Source of the DNA: Paraburkholderia franconis
GTDB taxonomy: Bacteria; Pseudomonadota; Gammaproteobacteria; Burkholderiales; Burkholderiaceae
Reading direction: 5' to 3'
Assembly: GCF_009362735.1 (NCBI RefSeq)
Contig: NZ_WHNP01000002.1
Coordinates: 2,491 to 66,490, forward strand
DNA length: 64,000 nt
Shown here: piece by piece, positions 28,806 through 38,297 of the stretch
Position numbering within the stretch: position 1 is the stretch's first letter
Layout: every line of letters starts with the position of its first letter
Position numbers and translations under genes: made by a program
The notes under the pieces: model-generated
Seen by the model: the letters and a program-made list of their open reading frames with translations, nothing else
The model's database searches: none
What the model was told of the DNA's origin: nothing

Positions 28806-30401
28806 ATGATCGAAGACGTCAACCGCAGCTTCAGTCGCAGTCGATGGCACCGGCATTCGCGCGGTGCGTTTCGCCGCCGCCCAACGTATGAGAGCTTTGC
28901 GCGCGCCGCATCGATCGCTGTCCTGATCGCGTTGTCCGGCTGCATGGTCGGCCCCGATTACCGCACGCCCGCCCCGCCCGCCACCGAGACCTACACGCCC
29001 ACGCCGCTGCCCGATCGAACGGCGTCGTCGCCGGGCGCATCGGGCGTCCCGCAACAGTTCGTGGCCGGCCAGGACATTCCGGCGCAGTGGTGGACGCTCT
29101 TTCATTGCGAGCCGCTCGACGCGCTGATCCGCGAAGCGCTCGTCAACAGTCCCAACGTCGCCGCGGCGCAAGCGGCGCTCAGGCAAGCCGGGGAGAATCT
29201 GCGCGCGCAAATGGGCACCACGCTGTATCCGTCCGTCGATGCGAAGGCCAATGCGACACGCGAGAAATTCAACGGCGTCACCTTCGGCCAGCCGGGACTC
29301 ACGGAAGTGCTGAACCTCTATAACGCATCGGTGAGCGTGTCGTACAACCTCGATGTGTTCGGCGGCGGGAGGCGCGAACTCGAATCGCTGCGCTCGCAGG
29401 TCGATTACGAGGGCTTTCAGTTGCAAGCTGCGTATCTCGCGTTGTCGGCGAACATCGTGACGGCGGCCGTCAAGGAAGCGTCGCTGCGCGAGCAGATCGA
29501 AGCGACCGAACGCATCGCCACTGACGAAGACGCGCAGCTCGGCGTGTTGCGCAAGCAGTTCGAGCTTGGCGGCGTGAGCCGCGCCGCCGTGCTCTCGCAG
29601 GAAACGCTCGTCGCGCAGACGCGCGCGACGTTGCCGCCGCTGCGTCAGTCGCTCGATCAGACGCGTCATCAGTTGGCCGTGCTCGCGGGCAAGCCGCCGA
29701 GCGACACAGGCGTGCCCGAGTTCACGCTGTCGATGTTCACGCTGCCGCAGAGCTTGCCCGTCAGCGTGCCGTCGTCGCTCGTGCGGCAGCGCCCCGACAT
29801 CCTCGCCGCCGACGCCACGCTGCATCAGGCGAGCGCGCAGGTCGGCGTGGCGACGGCGAACATGTATCCGCAGCTCACGCTGTCGGCAAGCTATGGCCCG
29901 CAGGCGCTGACGCCGGCGGGTCTTCTCAAGTATGCCGACATGATCTGGAGCATCGGCGCGGGCGTCACGCAGCCGATCTTTCATGGCGGCCAGCTGAGCG
30001 CGCAAAAGCGCGCAGCCGAAGCCGCCTTCGATCAGGCCAATGCGCAATACCGGCAGACGGTGCTGCTCGCGTTCCAGAACGTCGCCGATACGTTGCGCGC
30101 GCTCGAACACGATGCCGCCGGCCTGCGCGCGCAAACGGAAGCATGGCGCGCGGCCCGCGATTCGCTCGATCTGACGCGCGGCCAGTTTCGCATCGGCGGC
30201 GTCAGCTATCTGGCGTTGCTCGATGCACAGCGTCAGTACCAGCAGACCGTCGTGAATCTCGCGCAGGCGCAGGCCGCGCGCTATGCGGACACGGCGGCGC
30301 TGTTGCAGGCGCTCGGCGGCGGCTGGTGGAACGACACGGCGACGAGCCAGGCAGCGCAGGCCAAGCCGGCGGCAGCCCCGGCGTCTGCCAGGCCGCAGTG
30401 A
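28806..30401 (+). CDS. RND efflux outer-membrane lipoprotein (OprM/NodT family)
   Basis: Outer-membrane channel of a tripartite pump, 531 residues. A basic N-terminus is followed by a lipobox LSGC with acylated Cys46, then MVGPDYRTP, the usual start of OprM-type proteins. Two outer-membrane efflux repeats follow (e.g. VSYNLDVFGGGRRELESLRSQ; ADMIWSIGAGVTQPIFHGGQL). The C-terminus is Ala/Pro-rich. ATG 28806 has AAGGTGG upstream. First gene of the operon here; the outer-membrane gene comes before the adaptor and pump, the reverse of mexAB-oprM. Confidence 0.94.
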   Translation: MIEDVNRSFSRSRWHRHSRGAFRRRPTYESFARAASIAVLIALSGCMVGPDYRTPAPPATETYTPTPLPDRTASSPGASGVPQQFVAGQDIPAQWWTLFHCEPLDALIREALVNSPNVAAAQAALRQAGENLRAQMGTTLYPSVDAKANATREKFNGVTFGQPGLTEVLNLYNASVSVSYNLDVFGGGRRELESLRSQVDYEGFQLQAAYLALSANIVTAAVKEASLREQIEATERIATDEDAQLGVLRKQFELGGVSRAAVLSQETLVAQTRATLPPLRQSLDQTRHQLAVLAGKPPSDTGVPEFTLSMFTLPQSLPVSVPSSLVRQRPDILAADATLHQASAQVGVATANMYPQLTLSASYGPQALTPAGLLKYADMIWSIGAGVTQPIFHGGQLSAQKRAAEAAFDQANAQYRQTVLLAFQNVADTLRALEHDAAGLRAQTEAWRAARDSLDLTRGQFRIGGVSYLALLDAQRQYQQTVVNLAQAQAARYADTAALLQALGGGWWNDTATSQAAQAKPAAAPASARPQ

Positions 30402-30470
30402 ATCCTTTCGCAGTAGCCGCACGTCGCATGCGATCAGACGGCAGCGCCGCCGGACGAGTTTGTGCTTCAT

Positions 30471-30568
30471 GTCGACGGGAGTTAGCGCTTTAGCGCTTAC
30501 TCCTGTCCCATGCAGAGCGGTCGACGGCAGTTAGCGCTTTAGCGCCTACTCCCGTCCCACGCAGAGCA
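30471..30568 (+). repeat. 49-bp tandem duplication, each copy a hairpin
   Basis: Two adjacent 49-bp units (30471-30519, 30520-30568) differing at five positions. Each contains two AGCGCT hexamers inside a near-palindrome; in unit 1 GGAGT...ACTCC (30478-30503) closes the stem. They fill the 193-bp gap between the outer-membrane and adaptor genes. They could tune the ratio of channel to pump by RNA processing or attenuation; this is inference. Confidence 0.9.
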
Positions 30569-30594
30569 GTTTGCCGTACAAGGACAAGACGACG

Positions 30595-31746
30595 ATGACA
30601 ACGAAAAGACCGATGACCAAGCGGATGATCATCATGCTGATCTGCGTGGGCGTACTGCTCGGCGCGCTGGTCGGCTTCAATCTGTTCAGGGCGCACATGC
30701 TCAAGAAGTTCATGGCGAGCAATGCCGTGCCGCCCGCGACCGTCACGGCCGCTGTCGCAAGCTATCAGACGTGGCAGCCGCAGCTTGCCGCCGTGGGCAG
30801 CCTGCGCGCGGTGCGCGGCGTCGACGTGACGACGGAAGTGGCCGGGCTCGTGCGCGAAATCGCGTTCAGCTCGGGCCAGGAAGTGAGGGCAGGCCAGGTG
30901 CTCGTGCACCTGAACGACGATTCGGACCGCGCGCAGCTCGCATCGCTGCAAGCCGCTGCGGAACTCGCGCAAACCGTCTATAAGCGCGACAAGGCTCAGT
31001 TCGACATTCAGGCGATTGCGAAGGCGCAACTCGACGCCGATGCCGCCGACCTGAAGAGCAAGAAGGCCCAGGTCGATCAGCAGGCCGCGCTCGTCGAAAA
31101 GAAAACGATACGCGCGCCGTTCGCGGGACGCGTCGGCATCACGACGGTCAACCCGGGCCAGTACATCAATCCGGGCGATGCGATCGTCACGCTGCAAGCC
31201 ATCGACCCGATCTACGCCGATTTCTATCTGCCGCAACAGCAACTCGGGCAATTGCAGGTCGGCCAGGCCATCGTCGTCGATACGAATGCGTTCAGCAACC
31301 GCACGTTCGACGGCAAGATCCGCTCGATCAATCCGCGCGTGGACAGCACGACGCGCAACGTGCAGATCGAAGCGACCGTCGACAACCGCGAGCGCAAGCT
31401 GCTGCCCGGCATGTACGCGAACGTGAAGATCGACGCGGGCACGGTGCAGCGCTATCTGACCTTGCCGCAAACGGCGATCACCTATAACCCGTACGGCGCG
31501 ACCGTGTTCGTCGTGAAGCCCGGCGCGCAAAAGAATGCGCAAGGCAAGGTCATGCCCGTCGCGCAGCAGGTGTTCGTCACGCCGGGGCCGACGCGCGGCG
31601 ATCAGGTCGCGATTCTCAAGGGCATCAGCGAAGGCACGCAGGTCGTGACGAGCGGCCAGCTGAAGCTGAAGAACGGCACGCCGCTCGTGATCGACAACCG
31701 CGTGCTGCCCGCGGACAACCCGAACCCGACGCCTCAGGAACAATAA
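30595..31746 (+). CDS. RND efflux periplasmic adaptor (membrane fusion protein)
   Basis: 383 residues with an N-terminal membrane anchor (MIIMLICVGVLLGALVGF), beta-barrel/lipoyl and coiled-coil hairpin parts (AAVGSLRAVRGVDVTTEVAG; SLQAAAELAQTVYKRD; KKTIRAPFAGRVG). It links the inner-membrane pump to the outer-membrane channel. ATG 30595 chosen after AAGGA at about 30579; an in-frame start 8 codons upstream is possible. 11 bp before the pump gene. Confidence 0.94.
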   Translation: MTTKRPMTKRMIIMLICVGVLLGALVGFNLFRAHMLKKFMASNAVPPATVTAAVASYQTWQPQLAAVGSLRAVRGVDVTTEVAGLVREIAFSSGQEVRAGQVLVHLNDDSDRAQLASLQAAAELAQTVYKRDKAQFDIQAIAKAQLDADAADLKSKKAQVDQQAALVEKKTIRAPFAGRVGITTVNPGQYINPGDAIVTLQAIDPIYADFYLPQQQLGQLQVGQAIVVDTNAFSNRTFDGKIRSINPRVDSTTRNVQIEATVDNRERKLLPGMYANVKIDAGTVQRYLTLPQTAITYNPYGATVFVVKPGAQKNAQGKVMPVAQQVFVTPGPTRGDQVAILKGISEGTQVVTSGQLKLKNGTPLVIDNRVLPADNPNPTPQEQ

Positions 31747-31757
31747 GAGGCCGCCCG

Positions 31758-34700
31758 ATGAAATTCACCGACATCTTCATTGAACGCCCGGTGCTCGCAT
31801 CGGTGGTGAGTCTGCTGATCCTCGTGCTCGGCTTGCGGTCGCTATCCGCGCTGAAGGTCGGCGAATATCCGCAGACCGTAAACGGCGTGGTGACGATCAA
31901 GACGTCGTACTACGGCGCGAGCGCCGACACGATGGCCGGCTTCATCACGCAGCCGCTCGAATCCGCGATCGCACAGGCCCAGGGCATCGACTACATGTCG
32001 TCGACGAGCAGCACGGGCGTCTCGACGATCACCGCGACGCTGCGCCTGAACTACGACTCGAATCGCGCGCTCACGGAGATCAACACGCAGATCGCATCGG
32101 TGCGCAACCAGTTGCCGCCGCAAGCGCAGCAGCCGGTGCTGACGGTGCAGGCGGGCCAGACCACCGACGCCATGTACATGGGCTTCTACAGCGACGTGCT
32201 GCCGAGCAACAACGTCACCGATTATCTTTTGCGCGTCGTGAAGCCGAAGCTCGATTCGATCCAGGGCGTGCAGACGGCGGAGATTCTTGGCGGCCGTCAG
32301 TTCGCGCTGCGCGCGTGGCTCGATTCGAACCGGCTCGCCGCACACAACGTCACGGCCGCCGATGTCTTCACGGCCCTCGGCAACAACAACTATCTGGCGA
32401 CGCTCGGCACGACCAAAGGCCAGATGATCAGCGTCGATCTCAACGCGGGCACGGACCTGCATTCCGTCGACGACTTCAAGAAGCTCGTCGTCAAGCAGAA
32501 GAACGGCGCGATCGTGCGCCTCGAAGATGTCGCGAACGTCGTGCTCGGTGCGGACAACTACGATTTCAACGTCGCGTTCAGCGGCAAGCGTTCGGTGTTC
32601 ATCGGCATCAAGGTGGCGCCCGATGCGAACGTGCTCGACGTCGCGAAGCGCGTGAAGACGATCTTCCCCGATCTGCAGAAGCAGTTCCCGACAGGCATGA
32701 CGGGCGACATCGTCTACGACGCGACCGACTTCATCAACACGGCGATCGAAGAAGTGGTGAAGACGCTCGTCGAGTCGCTGCTGATCGTGACGGTCGTGAT
32801 CTTCCTGTTCCTCGGCAGTTTCCGCGCGGTGATCGTGCCCGTGATCGCGATGCCGCTCTCGCTGATCGGCACGTTCTTCGTGATGCAGCTGCTCGGCTAT
32901 TCGATCAATCTGCTGACACTCCTTGCGCTCGTGCTCGCGATCGGGCTCGTCGTCGACGATGCGATCATCGTGGTTGAGAACATCGACCGGCATATGAAGG
33001 AGGAAGGCAAGCAGCCTTTCGAAGCCGCGCTGATCGCCGCGCGCGAACTCGGCGGACCGATTCTCGCGATGACGGTCGTGCTGGTTGCCGTGTATTTGCC
33101 GATCGGTTTCCAGGGCGGACTGACGGGCGCGCTCTTCACCGAGTTCGCGTTCACGCTGGCGGGCGCCGTGACCGTATCGGGCGTGATCGCACTGTCTCTA
33201 TCGCCGATGATGTGCTCGCGTTTTTTCCGCACGGACCAGGAGTCGGGCCGCTTCGCGCGCTTCGTCGACCGGCAGTTCGAGCGCGTGCATCGCGGCTATG
33301 GGCGTCTTTCGCATGCGATGCTCGACACGTGGCCCGTATTCATCGTGATGGGCGCGCTGCTGTTGTGCGGCACCGTGTATCTGTTCATGACGTCGAAATC
33401 GGAGCTTGCGCCGCAGGAGGATCAGGGCATCGTGCTGTCGCAGATCCAGGGGCCGCCGAACGCGACGATCCAGCAGATGCAGATTTACGCGGACCAGGTG
33501 TTCGATATCTCGAAGCAGTTGCCCGAGTACTCGCAGATGTTCCAGCTGACGGGCGCGCCGACGCTGAACCAGGGCATCGGCGGCGTGCTCTTCAAGACGT
33601 GGGACAAGCGCAAGAAAGGCGCGACGCAATTGCAACAGGAATTGCAGCAGCAGTGGAACGGCATTGCGGGCGCGCGCGTCGCCGCGTTCCAGTTTCCGCC
33701 GCTGCCGGGGGCGCAGGGCTTGCCCGTGCAGTTCGTCATCAGCACGACGGAGCCGTTCGAGAACCTCAATGAAGTGTCGCAAGCCGTGCTGCAAAAGGCG
33801 CGCGAAAGCGGCATGTTCTTCTTCGTCGACAGCGACCTGAAGATCGACAAGCCCGAAAGCGTGCTGCTCGTGGACCGTGACAAGGTTGCTTCCCTCGGCC
33901 TGTCGCAAAGCGATGTCGGGCAGACGCTGGGCGCGGCGCTCGGCGGCAACTACGTCAACTACTTTTCGATTGCGGGCCGCTCGTACAAGGTGATTCCGCA
34001 AGTGCTGCAAACGGACAGGCTGAACCCTTCGCAAGTGCTCGACTACTATTTGCGCACGCCCGATGGCAGCGTGATTCCCGCATCGACGGTCACGCATCTG
34101 AAGCAGACCATCGTGCCCGAGTCGATCAATCACTTCCAGCAGCTCAATTCAGCGACGATTTCCGGCGTGCTTGCGCCGGGCATCTCGCAAGGCGAAGTGC
34201 TCGACTTCCTGCGCAAGGCCACTTCCGATGTCGCGCCGACGGGCTATACGGCCGACTACTCGGGCCTGTCGCGGCAGTTCGTGCAGGAGTCCGGCGGCTT
34301 CGTGATCACGCTGCTGTTCGCGACGATCATCGTGTTTCTCGCGCTCGCCGCGCAGTTCGAGAGCTTCCGCGATCCTGTCGTGATTCTCGTGTCGGTGCCG
34401 ATGGCGCTGTTCGGTGCGCTCATCTTCATCAACATGGGACTCTCGACGCTCAACATCTACACACAGGTCGGTCTCGTCACGCTGATGGGCCTCGTCAGCA
34501 AGCACGGCATTCTGATCGTGCAGTTCGCGAACGAGCTGCAACGCGCGGGACGCGGCAAGCGCGAGGCGCTCGAAGAAGCGGCCGGCGTGCGCCTGCGGCC
34601 GATCCTGATGACGACGGCGGCGATGGTGCTGGGCGTGCTGCCGCTCGTGATCGCGTCGGGTGCGGGCGCGGCGGGCCGCAATGCGATGGGGCTCGTGATC

Positions 34701-34811
34701 TTCACGGGGCTGTCGATCGGCACGCTGTTTACGCTCTTCGTCGTGCCGTCGATGTATATGTTCCTCGCCGCGGATCATCATCGGGACAGGGAGCATCCGG
34801 TGGAGGCATGA
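31758..34811 (+). CDS. RND multidrug efflux pump, HAE1 family
   Basis: Inner-membrane proton-driven pump of 1017 residues with 12 expected helices. Starts MKFTDIFIERPVLASV; the proton-relay pair D400 D401 is in LVVDDAIIVVENID, and the partner Lys is in LVSKHGILIVQFANE. The family triad of pump, adaptor and channel is complete here. Exported compounds cannot be read from sequence; no local regulator is adjacent. Confidence 0.95.
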   Translation: MKFTDIFIERPVLASVVSLLILVLGLRSLSALKVGEYPQTVNGVVTIKTSYYGASADTMAGFITQPLESAIAQAQGIDYMSSTSSTGVSTITATLRLNYDSNRALTEINTQIASVRNQLPPQAQQPVLTVQAGQTTDAMYMGFYSDVLPSNNVTDYLLRVVKPKLDSIQGVQTAEILGGRQFALRAWLDSNRLAAHNVTAADVFTALGNNNYLATLGTTKGQMISVDLNAGTDLHSVDDFKKLVVKQKNGAIVRLEDVANVVLGADNYDFNVAFSGKRSVFIGIKVAPDANVLDVAKRVKTIFPDLQKQFPTGMTGDIVYDATDFINTAIEEVVKTLVESLLIVTVVIFLFLGSFRAVIVPVIAMPLSLIGTFFVMQLLGYSINLLTLLALVLAIGLVVDDAIIVVENIDRHMKEEGKQPFEAALIAARELGGPILAMTVVLVAVYLPIGFQGGLTGALFTEFAFTLAGAVTVSGVIALSLSPMMCSRFFRTDQESGRFARFVDRQFERVHRGYGRLSHAMLDTWPVFIVMGALLLCGTVYLFMTSKSELAPQEDQGIVLSQIQGPPNATIQQMQIYADQVFDISKQLPEYSQMFQLTGAPTLNQGIGGVLFKTWDKRKKGATQLQQELQQQWNGIAGARVAAFQFPPLPGAQGLPVQFVISTTEPFENLNEVSQAVLQKARESGMFFFVDSDLKIDKPESVLLVDRDKVASLGLSQSDVGQTLGAALGGNYVNYFSIAGRSYKVIPQVLQTDRLNPSQVLDYYLRTPDGSVIPASTVTHLKQTIVPESINHFQQLNSATISGVLAPGISQGEVLDFLRKATSDVAPTGYTADYSGLSRQFVQESGGFVITLLFATIIVFLALAAQFESFRDPVVILVSVPMALFGALIFINMGLSTLNIYTQVGLVTLMGLVSKHGILIVQFANELQRAGRGKREALEEAAGVRLRPILMTTAAMVLGVLPLVIASGAGAAGRNAMGLVIFTGLSIGTLFTLFVVPSMYMFLAADHHRDREHPVEA

Positions 34812-34954
34812 ACGACTGGAGCAGCGACGCGCACGCTTTCGCCAGAAACGTGCGGCCATTTTCGTCCGCATTGCCGGGCCATGCGCCGCACGGCTATGCT
34901 TGCGGATGGTCATCCGCCGTGGCCCTCACTCACATCAAATACACAGGAGCATCG

Positions 34955-35605
34955 ATGTTCAGTCCCGGTCTTTTTCTCACGGCAGCGGGCGTGGGTCTCG
35001 CGGTCGCGGCGCCTGTCGGCCCGATGGGCATGCTGTGCATTCGCCGCACGCTCACCGATGGTCCGCGCGCCGGTCTCGCGATCGGCTTCGGCATTGCGGG
35101 CGGCGATGCGTTCTACGGCATGATCGCCGCGCTCGGTCTCGTGAGCGTGTCGCGGTTCATGCTGGCGTATGACAAGCCGCTGCATATCGTCGCGGGACTC
35201 TTTCTGCTGTACCTCGGCATTCGCACGATGTTGCAGAAAGTGCCCGCCGATAATGGGAACAACAACGGCAGCAACGGCGAAGGCAGGCTCGCGGGCATCG
35301 GGCACACCGGCGCGCTGAAGGCTTTCGCGAGCGCGCTGCTGCTCACGCTGACCAATCCGCAGACGATCATCATGTTCGCCGCCCTCTTCACGACGCTCGC
35401 GCCACGCGGACCGTTTTCGTCGAGCGTCGCGCTCACGACGGTGCTGGGCGTGTTTTGCGGATCGATCGCGTGGTGGTGCTTTCTCGTGACGGCCGTGTCG
35501 CTCGCGCGTCATGCGATCGGGCACAAGCTGCGCGTCGTCATCGACCGCATTGCGGGGTTTGCATTGGCCGCGTTCGGCGTCGCCGAAGTGCGCCGCGCGA
35601 TCTGA
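34955..35605 (+). CDS. LysE-family amino-acid/metabolite exporter
   Basis: Inner-membrane protein of 216 residues with six predicted helices. LysE/RhtB features: PVGPMGMLCIRRTLTDGPRAGL near 20-41 and LTLTNPQTIIMFAALF in the second half. A Gly/Asn-rich linker (DNGNNNGSNGEG) is an oddity in the cytosolic loop. AGGAG lies 7 bases before ATG 34955. Export substrate unknown. Confidence 0.9.
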   Translation: MFSPGLFLTAAGVGLAVAAPVGPMGMLCIRRTLTDGPRAGLAIGFGIAGGDAFYGMIAALGLVSVSRFMLAYDKPLHIVAGLFLLYLGIRTMLQKVPADNGNNNGSNGEGRLAGIGHTGALKAFASALLLTLTNPQTIIMFAALFTTLAPRGPFSSSVALTTVLGVFCGSIAWWCFLVTAVSLARHAIGHKLRVVIDRIAGFALAAFGVAEVRRAI

Positions 35606-35655
35606 CGCGAACGCGTCCTTCCATCTCCTTGCAGCGAAGTCCTTTGCAGCAAGCC

Positions 35656-35682
35656 AGGCCGCCTGCGGGCGGCCTTTCGTTT
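35656..35682 (+). terminator. Terminator between convergent genes
   Basis: Stem AGGCCGCC (35656-35663)/GGCGGCCT (35668-35675), tetraloop TGCG, then TTCGTTT. Ends the LysE transcript; its 3' side overlaps the rarD stop (35681), so it may also act on that strand. Confidence 0.65.
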
Positions 35683-36568
35683 ATCGCGTCGCCGTCACGC
35701 CCGCGAAGCGCGCGCGCCACAAGCCGTCGAGCGAATAAAGGGCGAGCGCGATCCATATCGCGCCATAGCCGACCAGTTGCATGTGTCCGAACGGCTCCTG
35801 ATAGATCAGCACGCCGATCAGCAGTTGCAGCGACGGCGTCACGTACTGGATGAGCCCGAGCATCGACAGCGGAATGCGCCGCGCGCCCGCTGCGAACAGC
35901 AGCAGCGGCACGGCCGTGATCGGCCCGGCGAGCGCGAGCAGCACCTTCACGCCGAACGACGCGGCGCCGAAACCGCTCGCCCCATGCGACGACGCGACGA
36001 ACAGATACAGCGCGGCAACCGGAAAGAGCAGCACCGTTTCGAGCGTCAGCCCTTCGAGCGCGCCGAGTTGGGCCGTCTTGCGCAGCAGCCCATAGCCCGC
36101 GAAGCTGAACGCGAGCGTGAGGCTGATCCACGGCGGATGGCCGTTTTCCCACGTGAGCCACAGCACGCCGCACGCGGCAACGGCCACCGAGAGCCACTGC
36201 ACGCGACGCAGCCGCTCGCCGAGAAACACGAAGCCGAACAGCACGTTGATCAGCGGATTGACGAAGTATCCAAGGCTCGCCTCGACGATATGCCCCGCGT
36301 TGACGGCCCAGATATAGATGCCCCAGTTCGTCGACAGCAACAGCGCACTCGCGGCGAAGCGTCCGAGCAGCTTCCGGTCGCGCAGCACGGGCCCGAGCCA
36401 GCGCCATTGCTGCCGCACGGCCAGCACGATGAAGAGAAACAGCATCGACCACACCATCCGGTGCGCGAGCATCTCGATCGGCGAAATCTGGTGCAGCGTC
36501 TTGAAGTAGACGGGAAAGAGTCCCCAGATGGTGAATGCGAGGACTGCGTAGGCGACGCCGTAGTTCAT
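35681..36568 (-). CDS. rarD: RarD-type EamA-family transporter
   Basis: Inner-membrane protein of 295 residues with ten predicted helices (two EamA repeats). Typical RarD start MNYGVAYAVLAFTIWGLFPVYFK, then ASLGYFVNPLINVLFGFVFLGERLR and GLIQYVTPSLQLLIGVLIYQEPF. Thought to move metabolites; its substrate is not established. ATG 36568; a longer open frame upstream to 37192 is antisense to the next gene and not coding-like. Confidence 0.92.
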   Translation of the reverse strand: MNYGVAYAVLAFTIWGLFPVYFKTLHQISPIEMLAHRMVWSMLFLFIVLAVRQQWRWLGPVLRDRKLLGRFAASALLLSTNWGIYIWAVNAGHIVEASLGYFVNPLINVLFGFVFLGERLRRVQWLSVAVAACGVLWLTWENGHPPWISLTLAFSFAGYGLLRKTAQLGALEGLTLETVLLFPVAALYLFVASSHGASGFGAASFGVKVLLALAGPITAVPLLLFAAGARRIPLSMLGLIQYVTPSLQLLIGVLIYQEPFGHMQLVGYGAIWIALALYSLDGLWRARFAGVTATR

Positions 36569-36920
36569 TTTTGTCGGTCTGCGGATGGAGAGGCGCGGGC
36601 AACGCATCGCACGGCGCGCATCGTCGACGCCCCCTTTAAGCGCCGTCCGACGCGCCCGCGGCGCCCGAAACGCTATTGTAAGCGGGTGGCTGGAGCCGGC
36701 ATCATTGCGGACATCGGCGGGCATCAGGACGCTGCGCCGCCGGTTTTGCGACAATAGCGGTCTTTCGCCGCGTCGCAGCCCGATGGAACCGCCTGACGGA
36801 CTGCCCGAGCCTCCGCCTGAAGAACCGCCTTCAGGCACAGCCCGCGCGCGGCTTCTGGCGACAGTACCGGCAAGCCTGCCCGCAACCGAATCCTTTAAAA
36901 GACCGTCCGCGGTCCGAGCA

Positions 36921-37709
36921 ATGGCACTTCCCCACATCGATCTCCTGTATTCCGCGTCGGGTCTCTTCGTCGGCTTTCTGGTCGGGCTGACGGGCGTCGG
37001 CGGCGGCTCGCTGATGACGCCGATCCTCGTGCTGCTCTTCAACATCCATCCGGCGACGGCCGTCGGCACGGACCTGCTGTACGCGGCCGCGACCAAGGCC
37101 ACGGGCACGCTCGTGCACGGCGTGAAGGGGTCGATCGACTGGCAGGTGACGCTGCGGCTGGCGGCGGGCAGCGTGCCCGCCGCGACCGTCACGCTGATCC
37201 TGCTGCATCGCTACGGGATGGAATCGCAGCGCGGCGGGCATCTGATTTCCATCGTGCTCGGCGTCGCGCTGCTGATCACCGCGATCGCGCTGGTGTTCAG
37301 GCCGCAGCTCACCGCGTTCGCGGCCTCGCGCACACGCGCGACAGACCGGGGCAGCACGCTCGCGCTGACGATGCTGACGGGCGCCGTTCTCGGCGTGCTG
37401 GTGTCGCTGACGTCGGTGGGCGCGGGCGCGATCGGCGTCACGGTGCTGCTGCTGCTCTACCCGATGCTGCCGACCACGCGCATCGTCGGCTCGGACATCG
37501 CGCATGCCGTGCCGCTCACGCTGCTCGCGGGCGCGGGCCACTGGCTGCTCGGATCGGTCAACTGGTCGCTGCTCGCGTCGCTGCTGGTCGGCTCGATTCC
37601 GGGCATCATGATCGGCAGCTATCTGTCGTCGAAGGCGCCCGACAAGCTGCTGCGCAATCTGCTCGCGGCGACGCTGACGCTCGTCGGCGTGAAGCTCGTG
37701 ATGGCGTGA
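36921..37709 (+). CDS. TauE/SafE (TSUP) family transporter
   Basis: Inner-membrane protein of 262 residues, eight predicted helices. Family motifs GFLVGLTGVGGGSLMTPIL near 18-36 and LVSLTSVGAGAIGVTVLLLL in the second repeat. TSUP proteins export sulfite, sulfoacetate or other anions. I chose ATG 36921; an in-frame ATG at 36783 would add a Pro-rich 46-residue tail unlikely to be part of it. Divergent from rarD, convergent with a small gene. Confidence 0.9.
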   Translation: MALPHIDLLYSASGLFVGFLVGLTGVGGGSLMTPILVLLFNIHPATAVGTDLLYAAATKATGTLVHGVKGSIDWQVTLRLAAGSVPAATVTLILLHRYGMESQRGGHLISIVLGVALLITAIALVFRPQLTAFAASRTRATDRGSTLALTMLTGAVLGVLVSLTSVGAGAIGVTVLLLLYPMLPTTRIVGSDIAHAVPLTLLAGAGHWLLGSVNWSLLASLLVGSIPGIMIGSYLSSKAPDKLLRNLLAATLTLVGVKLVMA

Positions 37710-37718
37710 TGCGTCGCG

Positions 37719-37759
37719 TCGGTGCGCGCGATGTCTCCAACGCACATCGCGCGCACCGA
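37719..37759. terminator. Long hairpin between convergent genes
   Basis: Perfect 16-bp stem (37719-37734 with 37744-37759) and 9-nt loop, 10 bases after the TauE stop and 9 before the end of the convergent 84-aa gene. No T-run, so it is probably a bidirectional stabilising or rho-assisted terminator. Confidence 0.55.
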
Positions 37760-37767
37760 CTCGACGA

Positions 37768-38022
37768 TCATTTGAAGAAGCGGCAGTTGAGGTCGGTTTC
37801 GAACTGGCGAATCCAGTGGCCTGCCTTGTCCTCGTGATACGACTGCGCCCAGCCGCCGCGCCGTATCGTCAACAGGCGCGCGTGATGTGAAACGTCGTCG
37901 GGATCGTCGGTGGCGGTGATGTCGAAATGCGCGGGCGCAAAACCATGCCGCGCGCACACGAGTTCGAACGCGGCGCGTTCGCCGATCGGGAGATCGGTGT
38001 AAATGAAGGCGTGTCTGTCCAT
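37768..38022 (-). CDS. Small conserved-looking protein of unknown function
   Basis: 84 residues, cytosolic, no signal peptide. Reads MDRHAFIYTDLPIGERAAFEL, then ARLLTIRRGGWAQSYHEDKAGHWI and ends CRFFK. Codon use is typical of its neighbours, which supports coding. No family recognised. It stands alone between a long hairpin and the divergent region. Confidence 0.65.
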   Translation of the reverse strand: MDRHAFIYTDLPIGERAAFELVCARHGFAPAHFDITATDDPDDVSHHARLLTIRRGGWAQSYHEDKAGHWIRQFETDLNCRFFK

Positions 38023-38297
38023 GGCCGTCGCTCCGGAAGCGTCGATACTCCACAGTACCTCACGCGACGGGTAAACAGTGTGTCACGGCGAACAAGCACG
38101 ATGGTCCGTCGCGTTTAAACGATGCATGAGATAGGGTGCTCGCAAGGCGCCATGTGTCCGGCTCCATTCGTTGTGCGTCGTTGCGACGGCATCTCGTGCG
38201 CACGTCACACCGCTCGCGTCATTTCTGCACTGACAGGAGCGGCGTAATCGTTGCTACGACAAGCGGCCCTTCATGCGCTTCATGCCCTTCATGCTCT

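Noticed and set aside
30471..30568. CRISPR-like direct repeats
   Set aside because: Only two copies, directly adjacent with no spacer, and no cas genes.
36569..37192. Extension of the rarD frame by about 208 codons upstream
   Set aside because: Antisense to the TauE gene, Arg/Pro/Ser-rich, and the start at 36568 gives the conserved RarD N-terminus.
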